A stretch of DNA of 11,234 nucleotides, from positions 1 to 11,234 of the forward strand of contig DATKCJ010000076.1 of assembly GCA_035513275.1 (NCBI GenBank). The letters run 5' to 3'. Under the pieces are notes generated by a model. That model saw nothing but the letters and a program-made list of their open reading frames with translations. It was not told where the DNA came from and made no database searches. Positions 5,755 to 11,234 of this stretch are shown piece by piece (the first letter of the stretch is position 1; every line of letters begins with the position of its first letter). Both the position numbers and the translations under genes were made by a program. The stretch is from DATKCJ01 sp035513275. GTDB lineage: Bacteria > Verrucomicrobiota > Verrucomicrobiia > Opitutales > Opitutaceae.

Positions 5755-7761
5755 TTAAAGCTTGCCAGACGCCTTTGCCCAATGGGTGAGGCCGCCGCGA
5801 AAAGCCGGGAAGCCCGTGCCCAACAACATCGCAAAATCGATGTCGTCGGCGGATTTCACAATCCCCTCCTCGATGCAGCCGCGTGCCTCGCGGATCATCA
5901 GGTCGAGCAGCCGCTCGCGGATCGCCGCGGCGCTGAGCGGCTCGCCGACCGGCGCCGCGCCTGTGATCGCGATCGCATCCTCGTTCACGCTTTCGCGCCG
6001 GCCTGAGGATTTGTAGAAGCCTGCCCCGCTTTTGCGTCCCTTCATCGACGCGGCAACGAGTTTCGACGCCGCTGTCGCCGGCGTGAAACGGCCGGCGTAA
6101 TAGCCACTCATGCCTTCCATAATGAATGCGGTGACGTCGATGCCGACTTCGTCGATCAGCCGCAACGGCCCCATCGGCATCCCGAAGTCGAGCATCGCCT
6201 CGTCGATCGCGCGCGTGTCGGGCTGCGTGCTCCAGATGCGCACGGCCTCGTTGAGGTAGAAAAACAGGATCCGCGTGACGATGAATCCCGGCGAGCTCTT
6301 GCAGAACACCGCGGACTTGCCGATCGCGCGCGTCCATTGCGCAACGCGATCCGCCGTCGCACGACTCGTGCGCGGACCGAGGATCACCTCGACGAGCGGC
6401 ATCCGGCTGACGGGGTTAAAGAAATGAATCCCGATGACGCGCTCAGGATCGGGCACGTCCGCGCCAATCGAATCGATCGGCAGTGCCGAGGTGTTCGAAG
6501 CGAGAATCGTCGTCGGTGGCACGAGCGAGGCGAGCTTGCGGAAGAGCGCCTGCTTCGCGGCGAGGTCCTCGAAGATTGCCTCGATGATGAGATCACACTC
6601 CGTGAGACCGTCCCACTCTGTCGTCGTGCACACGGCCGCGATTGCTGACTCCGCCTGTGCCACGCTGCATTTCCCCCGGCGAACCGCCTCATCAAAAAGT
6701 TTTCGGATGCCGTCACGCGCGCGCTCGAGCGCGGGCTCGTCGACATCCTTGAGAACGACTGCGAGTCCGCGCGCGGCGAGCCACTGCGCGATGCCCGCGC
6801 CCATGACACCCGCGCCGATCACGCCGACTCGCGCGAAGGGCGCGTGCGAATGCGCAGCGGTGCCTGGAAACCACGCGTCGACCGCGGGTTTCTTGAACGC
6901 TTCCTTCAGGAAAAAAGTTCGCACGAGTCCGCGGCACTCGGGAGTCACAGTCACCCGGCCGAACTGCCGCGCCTCCTCGGCGAGCGCCTCTTCAATTGTG
7001 TGACCGAAACTTCGCGCGACGACATCTAGCAACACGATCTGCGCCGGCTGCAGTCCGCGCGTCTTCTCAAGCACGCTCGCCCTCCGAGTATCGATCGCCT
7101 CGGTTCCCATCTCGCCGGGCGCGAGTGTGCGCTTGGGCACGCCGTTCTGGGCGAGCCTGAGCGCGACTGCTCTTGCCGCATCGCGAAATCCTTCGGCGGG
7201 AGCGAGCTCGTCGACGAGGCCGGCGGCCTTCGCCTGAGCCGCAGGCAAGAGACGCGCAGCCAAAATGTGTTCGATTGCCGCGGAAGTGCCAATCAGCCGC
7301 GGCAGCCGCGCGCACCCGCCCCAGCCGGGTATTGTGCCGAGGCCTACTTCGGGGAGCCCAATCACCGTGACCGGGCTCTCGCTCGCGAGCCGATAATGCG
7401 CGGCGAGCGCGACTTCATAACCACCCCCGGCCGAAGCGCCGTGTATCGCCGCCAAAACCGGCACAGGCAGGTCGGCAATCCGTTGGAAAAGCGCCTGACC
7501 GCGTCGGGAAAATGCCTCGGCGGCAGCGGCATTTGGAAACACGGCGAGGCTGGATATGTCCGCGCCTGCTATGAAGATGCGTTCCTTGCCGCTCCAGAGG
7601 ACGACCGCGCGCACCCCCGACGCCGCAGCAAGTTCGTCGAGGACGACATCGAGCGCGGCGAGCGTCCTCTCATTGAAGACGTTTGCCTTGCCTGATGGGT
7701 CGTCGAAAGTGATCCACGCGATGCCGTGAGGATCATGGGCCAGGGTAATTGGGGCAGCCAT
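5755..7761 (-). CDS. FadB/FadJ-type enoyl-CoA hydratase / 3-hydroxyacyl-CoA dehydrogenase
   Basis: A 668-residue bifunctional beta-oxidation enzyme that hydrates trans-2-enoyl-CoA and oxidises the (S)-3-hydroxyacyl-CoA with NAD. The N-terminal crotonase domain (about 1-190) has the oxyanion-hole segment IAGADISSL and both catalytic glutamates, in GGGYEVALA (E116) and GLPEVGLG (E138), equivalent to E119 and E139 of E. coli FadB. The dehydrogenase part begins with a Rossmann GxGxxG (VGVIGAGVMGAG, 316-321). It keeps the ASNTSALP loop and the His-Glu pair H446/E458, which has the same 12-residue spacing as in FadB, and carries the C-terminal helical domain with SPGFIVTRI. Length is slightly short of FadB/FadJ (about 715-730) but all core parts are there. 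ATG at 7761 is preferred over a TTG at 7773 that would add only four residues. No thiolase partner is adjacent. The fused 2-oxoacid dehydrogenase follows 72 nt downstream on the same strand, suggesting amino-acid or fatty-acid catabolism. Confidence 0.93.
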   Translation of the reverse strand: MAAPITLAHDPHGIAWITFDDPSGKANVFNERTLAALDVVLDELAAASGVRAVVLWSGKERIFIAGADISSLAVFPNAAAAEAFSRRGQALFQRIADLPVPVLAAIHGASAGGGYEVALAAHYRLASESPVTVIGLPEVGLGTIPGWGGCARLPRLIGTSAAIEHILAARLLPAAQAKAAGLVDELAPAEGFRDAARAVALRLAQNGVPKRTLAPGEMGTEAIDTRRASVLEKTRGLQPAQIVLLDVVARSFGHTIEEALAEEARQFGRVTVTPECRGLVRTFFLKEAFKKPAVDAWFPGTAAHSHAPFARVGVIGAGVMGAGIAQWLAARGLAVVLKDVDEPALERARDGIRKLFDEAVRRGKCSVAQAESAIAAVCTTTEWDGLTECDLIIEAIFEDLAAKQALFRKLASLVPPTTILASNTSALPIDSIGADVPDPERVIGIHFFNPVSRMPLVEVILGPRTSRATADRVAQWTRAIGKSAVFCKSSPGFIVTRILFFYLNEAVRIWSTQPDTRAIDEAMLDFGMPMGPLRLIDEVGIDVTAFIMEGMSGYYAGRFTPATAASKLVAASMKGRKSGAGFYKSSGRRESVNEDAIAITGAAPVGEPLSAAAIRERLLDLMIREARGCIEEGIVKSADDIDFAMLLGTGFPAFRGGLTHWAKASGKL

Positions 7762-7766
7762 GAATC

Positions 7767-7778
7767 GACTCAAGAGTC
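7767..7778. repeat. Short inverted repeat just upstream of the hydratase/dehydrogenase start
   Basis: GACTC (7767-7771), two A, then GAGTC (7774-7778) form a perfect 12-bp palindrome. It sits 5 nt before the minus-strand ATG at 7761 and covers where the ribosome would bind. It might be a repressor half-site pair or a small leader hairpin, but it is short and may be chance. Confidence 0.25.
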
Positions 7779-7872
7779 AGACGTCCCGGCATCCTTGTTC
7801 AAGCCGCGTTTTCCGAGCTGCTTCCAAACTTCGTCACCGCACCGTTGAAACGGGGTCCTGCAATCGGTAGAG

Positions 7873-7890
7873 AGCAAATGGCAGCAAATG
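7873..7890. promoter_or_regulatory. Tandem AGCAAATG repeat with 10-bp period
   Basis: AGCAAATG occurs at 7873-7880 and again at 7883-7890, so the two copies lie one helical turn apart on the same DNA face. They are in the divergent spacer between the catabolic unit and the cytochrome/barrel unit, about 125-140 nt upstream of the cytochrome start. That placement and phasing suit a tandem activator or repressor site. No regulator is identified; this is inference from position and spacing. Confidence 0.35.
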
Positions 7891-7934
7891 CATAGTTCAG
7901 AATCCGCGCAGCCTCTACAATGCGCGCCACGATT

Positions 7935-7963
7935 TTGACCATGTATTTTCCGACAAATTCAAA
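7935..7963 (+). promoter_or_regulatory. Weak candidate sigma-70-type promoter for the cytochrome/barrel unit
   Basis: TTGACC at 7935-7940 is a good -35 match, and 17 nt later TTCAAA at 7958-7963 is only a 3-of-6 match to the -10 consensus. The tract from about 7930 to 7970 is distinctly richer in A and T than its surroundings, as expected of a promoter region. The candidate would give a leader that contains the inverted repeat at 7975-7989. Verrucomicrobial promoters are poorly defined, so this is tentative. Confidence 0.25.
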
Positions 7964-7974
7964 CACAACCCAAG

Positions 7975-7989
7975 TGGCTCACAGAGCCA
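7975..7989. promoter_or_regulatory. Inverted repeat / leader hairpin upstream of the octahaem cytochrome gene
   Basis: TGGCTC (7975-7980) and GAGCCA (7984-7989) are exact reverse complements around ACA. The stem can be extended by a G-T and an A-T pair (7973-7974 with 7990-7991). It ends 25 nt before the ATG at 8015 and 13 nt before the ribosome binding site. It could be an operator for a dimeric regulator or, if transcription starts upstream, an mRNA leader hairpin affecting stability or translation of the electron-transfer genes. Confidence 0.45.
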
Positions 7990-8014
7990 TTGGAACACAG
8001 TTGAGGGATCGTCT

Positions 8015-8797
8015 ATGAAACTACCCCGCCTTCCAAAAACAAAAGGGGGCTGGCTGACTCTCGGAGTCGCTGCCTGGACCCTGCTGTTCATTTCCTGCGT
8101 CTCTGTCGACCGGACGCTCGTCGCCCCGCCGATGATCGCGGGCGCAAACTTCGTGGGCGACAGCGACTGCGCCATGTGCCACTCGGAGATCACCGACGGC
8201 TTCTCCGGTGCCACTCACGCGCACCTGGGCCTCAAGGACGACAATGGCACCGTGATCGGGTGCGAGTCGTGCCACGGTCCCGGAAGCATCCACTCCGAGC
8301 TCGGCGGCACGAAGGACTCAATCGTCAATCCCAGCCGCAATCCCGAGACGTGCTACCAGTGCCACCTCGACAAGCGCGGCGAGTTCGCCCTGCCGAATTC
8401 GCACCCCGTGTCGACTGGCCAGATGAGCTGCTCGGACTGCCACGAGAGCCACCAGGGTTCAGCAAACCAGTTCGGCGGCACACAGCTCGCCTCCGCGGCC
8501 GATAGTTGCGTCGAGTGCCACACCATGCAGTCCGGCCCTTATGCCTACGAGCACGAGGCTTCCCGGGAAGGTTGCACCGTCTGCCACTCACCGCACGGCT
8601 CGATCAACGCCAAGTTGCTCAAGTCGCGCAACGCGAACCTCTGCCTCCAGTGCCACTTCCAGCAACAGACGACCGACGGCCGTATCTTCATCGGCGGTCG
8701 CGATCATAACAGCTTCCTGAACAGCGGCACCTGCTGGGTCGCCGGTTGCCACGAGGCCGTCCACGGCTCGCACGTAAACAACTCACTCCGCTTCTGA
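8015..8797 (+). CDS. Octahaem c-type cytochrome of MtrA/DmsE/OmaB type, predicted lipoprotein
   Basis: A 260-residue multihaem cytochrome, expected to fill the periplasmic mouth of an outer-membrane barrel and wire electrons across the membrane. Seven CXXCH sites are visible at 52, 83, 113, 139, 165, 187 and 210, plus one CX4CH (CWVAGCH) at 240-246, giving eight haems. Ten further His residues (68, 70, 93, 130, 146, 180, 194, 231, 250, 253) could supply distal ligands for bis-His haems. The export signal has Lys/Arg early, a hydrophobic core and LLFISC at 23-28. C28 is the only non-haem Cys and fits the broad lipobox rule, suggesting a lipid anchor. MtrA and DmsE have about ten haems and are longer; the eight-haem size is nearer Geobacter OmaB. 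GAGG at 8003-8006 precedes the ATG by 8 nt. The barrel gene follows after 26 nt, as in mtr/pio-type operons. Direction of electron flow and partner are unknown. Confidence 0.93.
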   Translation: MKLPRLPKTKGGWLTLGVAAWTLLFISCVSVDRTLVAPPMIAGANFVGDSDCAMCHSEITDGFSGATHAHLGLKDDNGTVIGCESCHGPGSIHSELGGTKDSIVNPSRNPETCYQCHLDKRGEFALPNSHPVSTGQMSCSDCHESHQGSANQFGGTQLASAADSCVECHTMQSGPYAYEHEASREGCTVCHSPHGSINAKLLKSRNANLCLQCHFQQQTTDGRIFIGGRDHNSFLNSGTCWVAGCHEAVHGSHVNNSLRF

Positions 8798-8812
8798 ACC
8801 CCCGAATATCCG

Positions 8813-8818
8813 AAGGAG
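8813..8818 (+). promoter_or_regulatory. Ribosome binding site that fixes the barrel-protein start
   Basis: AAGGAG lies 5 nt before the ATG at 8824, the strongest Shine-Dalgarno match in the window. It decides for 8824 over in-frame upstream starts such as 8746, which would overlap the cytochrome gene and bury the signal peptide. Confidence 0.85.
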
Positions 8819-8823
8819 CTTCG

Positions 8824-10917
8824 ATGAACTTCAAAATTGCAAACCACCTCCTCGGTTCCAGCGCCCTCTTGGGCATGCTGGTGCTGGGGGTTCCTGCGGC
8901 TGTCGCGGCGGACGGAGAAGTCCCCGGCAACGTTCTTGAGATCGCCGGCGGCGGCGGCTGGGTCAAAGGCGACGACGCCGCCTATGCCAAACGCTACCAG
9001 TTGAACCGTGACGGCTTCGGCGGAATTGAGCGCCTGCTCTACTCCGCGACGGGCGACAACGGCACGCTCTCGATCGAGGCCCGCGCCCTCGCCGGAAACA
9101 ATGACTACTTGTTCAAGCTGTTGTTCGTAAACGACGAGCGCGGCAGCTTCGAGATCGGCTACCGGGAGTTCCGCACTTGGTATGACGGCACCGGCAGCGT
9201 GATCGCTTCAGGTCTCGCCACAGCCAACGGCCGCGCCGTTGTCTCGCTCTTCGACGACATGCTCACGATCGACCGTTCGCAGTTCTGGATGGATGGCATG
9301 TTCAAGTCCGGCGAGCACTTCAAATTCCACCTGCGCTACACCCACAACGAGCGCGATGGCCAGAAGGACTCCACGTCCCAAGCCGACACCACCTTCACCG
9401 GTGGCAAGGGCACACGGCGCATTGCCGCCTCGTTCTACGACATCGATGAGAAACAGGATCTCGTCGAGTTCGACGCCACCTACACTGCCGGGGCTTGGGA
9501 AGGAGTCGGCGCCATTCGTTGGGATAATCGCGAGGTCAGCCACGCCCGCAACATGCGCCGTCGCGCGCTCGAGGCTGGTCAAGACCGCTCCATCTCGCAC
9601 ATCGAGACGAACGATTCCGACCTCTTCAACGCCCGCGGCTATATCCGCCAGGAATACAACGAGCAGCTCACGTTCAACGCCGCCTACTCGCACACAAAGG
9701 TCGACACCGTCCTTGGCGGCTCGCGAGTCGTCGGGCCGGAATACTACTCGGAGTGGAACCCGACTTGGGCGAACCGCCAATTTCGTGACGAAGGCTTCTT
9801 CGACCTGACCGGCGAATCCGAGACCAAGCTCGATGTCTGGAACATCAACGCAGTTTACACGCCGACTGAGACGTTTGTTTTCGTCCCCTCGCTCCGATTC
9901 GAGAGCGAGTCGCGCGAAGTCGTCAGCGAGTTCGCAGAGACGAATTTCACTGCAGCGCGGGTCGCCACCGTCCATGAACTCGAGGTGCTCTCGGAGCGTA
10001 AATGGGACGAGTGGGCCGCATCCCTTGAGGGCCGCTACACGGGCGTCAAGAACTGGGTGTTCATCGGCAAGGCGCTCTGGACCGAGGGCGACGGCGAAAT
10101 CGATGAGGACCGTCTGGATCACAGCCACGTCTCGCTCATCAACCGCGACACCCTCATCTCGAAGTGGACCGAGAAATACGCGCTCACTGCGAATTGGTAT
10201 CCGGCCCGGAAGGTGAACTTCGCATTCATCTACTCGTTCTGGAACCGCTACACCGACTACGACACGCTCTCCACGAGCGCCAACAGCTCGCTCACCAGCG
10301 GCGACCGCTACCCGGCGTTCCTCAAGAGTCTCGACCTCACGACAAACGACTTCGCTGTCCGCATGACCTTGCGGCCCGCCTCGAACGTCATGCTCGTGAG
10401 TCGGCTCGACCTGCAGAAGACCGAGCTCGATGCGAACCAGATCGGCCTGAACCTGATCGAGGCCGGAAAATACGACACGATGGTCTTCAGCCAGAGCGTG
10501 AATTGGAACCCCAGCTCACGCGTGTTCGTCCAGGGCATGATCAACTACGTTGAGGACACTTTGCACACGCCGGCAAACGACGTCACCGGCGCCGGCGCCA
10601 ACCTCGCCCTTGAGCAGGTCAACGACTACTGGGCCGCCAGCATCAGCGTCGGCATCGCGGTTAACGAGCAGGACGACCTGCTCCTCAACTACGACCAGTT
10701 CTTCGCCGACAACTTCGTCGACAACTCGACCGTCTCGGTGCCCTACGGCCTCGACCGCAAGGATCACTCCTTCGGCGCGACCTGGGTGCGCCGCCTGAAC
10801 GATCGCACGAAGATCTCGCTTCGCTACGCCTACGCCAAGAACAAGGAGGCCTCCTCGGCCGGCTTGAACGACTTCGAGGCAAACCTCCTCTACGGAAAGC
10901 TCGAATACCGGTTCTAA
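8824..10917 (+). CDS. MtrB/PioB-type outer-membrane beta-barrel of a porin-cytochrome conduit
   Basis: A 697-residue outer-membrane protein expected to form a large beta-barrel that sheathes the octahaem cytochrome and insulates its electron path through the outer membrane. Residues 1-29 are a signal peptide (MNFKIANHLLG, then a hydrophobic core and PAAVAA before DGE). The mature part is a long series of alternating polar/aromatic strands with Tyr/Trp/Phe girdles and Asp/Asn/Gly turns, and it ends LEYRF with a C-terminal Phe, the usual signal for BAM-mediated insertion. Length is that of MtrB/PioB proteins (about 700-800). It has no Cys at all, so the N-terminal CXXC of Shewanella MtrB is missing. 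It starts 26 nt after the cytochrome stop with its own strong AAGGAG, which points to one operon. No extracellular cytochrome gene follows before the terminator, so the complex may be of the two-part PioAB type. Family call rests on strand pattern, size and neighbour; exact subfamily is open. Confidence 0.88.
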   Translation: MNFKIANHLLGSSALLGMLVLGVPAAVAADGEVPGNVLEIAGGGGWVKGDDAAYAKRYQLNRDGFGGIERLLYSATGDNGTLSIEARALAGNNDYLFKLLFVNDERGSFEIGYREFRTWYDGTGSVIASGLATANGRAVVSLFDDMLTIDRSQFWMDGMFKSGEHFKFHLRYTHNERDGQKDSTSQADTTFTGGKGTRRIAASFYDIDEKQDLVEFDATYTAGAWEGVGAIRWDNREVSHARNMRRRALEAGQDRSISHIETNDSDLFNARGYIRQEYNEQLTFNAAYSHTKVDTVLGGSRVVGPEYYSEWNPTWANRQFRDEGFFDLTGESETKLDVWNINAVYTPTETFVFVPSLRFESESREVVSEFAETNFTAARVATVHELEVLSERKWDEWAASLEGRYTGVKNWVFIGKALWTEGDGEIDEDRLDHSHVSLINRDTLISKWTEKYALTANWYPARKVNFAFIYSFWNRYTDYDTLSTSANSSLTSGDRYPAFLKSLDLTTNDFAVRMTLRPASNVMLVSRLDLQKTELDANQIGLNLIEAGKYDTMVFSQSVNWNPSSRVFVQGMINYVEDTLHTPANDVTGAGANLALEQVNDYWAASISVGIAVNEQDDLLLNYDQFFADNFVDNSTVSVPYGLDRKDHSFGATWVRRLNDRTKISLRYAYAKNKEASSAGLNDFEANLLYGKLEYRF

Positions 10918-11176
10918 CCGGGAAAAGCGCTCTACCACCTCCGCCACCAACCCGTGATGCCAATCCTCAATCCAGCACTGTTCCAAGCCGCTTGCGCTCA
11001 TGCGCGTGCGTGGCTGGCAGCAGCCTCCGCTGGCGGGGTCTGGTTCGCGGAATGCGCGCAAATCACAGCGGACGGAAAAACAATTTCGGGGCCGGAAGTC
11101 ACGGCAATGGCTTCCCTGCTCCGATCGGTGTGTAATCCACCATAATTGCACATCGGAATGGTCGAATGGGGTGTTC
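10918..11176 (+). other. Long 3' untranslated stretch after the barrel gene
   Basis: This stretch separates the barrel stop from the terminator. A 62-codon frame (ATG 10957, stop at 11145) lies here, but it has no Shine-Dalgarno, little sign of the strong G/C third-position bias seen in the real genes, and no family resemblance, so I treat the region as non-coding. A small inverted repeat, CCGGTT-CT-AACCGG (10908-10921), straddles the barrel stop codon. The length and the strong terminator at its end leave room for a 3'-end-derived small RNA, for which there is no direct evidence. Confidence 0.5.
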
Positions 11177-11206
11177 AAAGGCCCGCTTCGGCGGGCCTTT
11201 GTTTTG
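11177..11206 (+). terminator. Strong intrinsic terminator with UUCG tetraloop
   Basis: AAAGGCCCGC (11177-11186) and GCGGGCCTTT (11191-11200) make a perfect 10-bp stem around TTCG, the extra-stable C(UUCG)G tetraloop, followed by GTTTTG. It most likely ends the cytochrome/barrel transcript. The A-run on the left arm is short, so termination of leftward transcripts may be weaker. Confidence 0.92.
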
Positions 11207-11215
11207 CCCCCGTGG

Positions 11216-11234
11216 GTAGGGCGGGACCGCTGGG
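11216..11234. repeat. Possible start of a dispersed GC-rich repeat (cut by window edge)
   Basis: GTAGGGCGGGAC at 11216-11227 differs by one base from GTAGCGCGGGAC at 1539-1550, which sits beside the hairpin at 1552-1580. Both copies lie just downstream of a gene or operon end. The right-hand copy continues CGCTGGG and is cut off by the window, so any palindromic partner cannot be seen. Repeat status is inference from two short copies. Confidence 0.3.

Noticed and set aside
7878..7893. Possible sigma-54 promoter (TGGCA...TGCAT)
   Set aside because: The GG and GC elements are 10 bp apart instead of the required 12.
9208..10128. 306-codon minus-strand open frame inside the barrel gene
   Set aside because: Composition follows from antisense of a beta-barrel gene; no domain resemblance and no start signals.
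10925..10952. tRNA-like string GCGCTCTACCACC after the barrel stop
   Set aside because: It resembles a reverse-complement D-arm, but no anticodon arm, T-arm or acceptor stem can be built around it.
10957..11145. Small plus-strand frame ending 31 nt before the terminator
   Set aside because: No ribosome binding site, third-position GC close to 50 per cent unlike the real genes, no recognisable motif. Kept only as a remote possibility in the 3'-region entry.
10516..11178. 220-codon minus-strand open frame at the 3' end of the barrel gene
   Set aside because: Mostly antisense to the barrel and begins beside the terminator hairpin; no recognisable protein features.
1..11234. CRISPR arrays, insertion sequences, integrases, rRNA or tRNA genes
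   Set aside because: No spaced direct repeats of CRISPR type, no transposase or integrase coding sequence and no RNA-gene structure were seen on either strand.

Overview
The window most resembles a GC-rich chromosome segment from a verrucomicrobial bacterium, probably of the Opitutaceae/Opitutales type. This rests on high GC, the wording of the ECF sigma-factor N-terminus, a fused 2-oxoacid dehydrogenase, and GC-rich inverted repeats between genes. The taxonomic call is inference from family resemblance; there is no rRNA or other marker gene here.

Layout. (1) 1-175, minus strand: N-terminal fragment of an ECF-type sigma factor that runs off the left edge. (2) 396-1535, plus: secreted glycoside hydrolase family 5 enzyme with both catalytic glutamates. 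(3) 1536-1771: non-coding spacer with a two-step hairpin of REP-like appearance. (4) 1772-2532, plus: a four-helix membrane protein of unknown function overlapping by 4 nt a small LapA/DUF1049-type membrane protein. (5) 7761-2542, minus: a probable two-gene catabolic unit. A FadB/FadJ-type enoyl-CoA hydratase/3-hydroxyacyl-CoA dehydrogenase is followed 72 nt later by a 1046-residue protein that joins E1-alpha, E1-beta, a lipoyl domain and an E2 acyltransferase core in one chain. Its E1-alpha metal-site pattern (Glu-Asn-Tyr) points to branched-chain 2-oxoacids. (6) 7762-8014: divergent control region with a direct repeat and a hairpin/operator-like inverted repeat. (7) 8015-10917, plus: a two-gene porin-cytochrome unit, made of an eight-haem c-type cytochrome with a lipoprotein-like signal and a 697-residue MtrB/PioB-type outer-membrane beta-barrel. 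(8) 10918-11176: long 3' untranslated stretch, closed by a very strong UUCG-capped intrinsic terminator at 11177-11206.

How they may work together. The dehydrogenase fusion would make branched acyl-CoA from 2-oxoacids, and the FadJ-like enzyme would hydrate and oxidise the derived enoyl-CoA, giving NADH. The cytochrome/barrel pair is the most striking part of the window: by analogy to MtrA-MtrB, PioA-PioB and OmaB-OmbB it should carry electrons across the outer membrane to or from an extracellular partner such as a metal oxide or humic matter. No extracellular cytochrome (MtrC/OmcA/OmcB type), inner-membrane quinol oxidase or thiolase lies inside the window. A functional link between the catabolic unit and the electron conduit is only suggested by their divergent arrangement.
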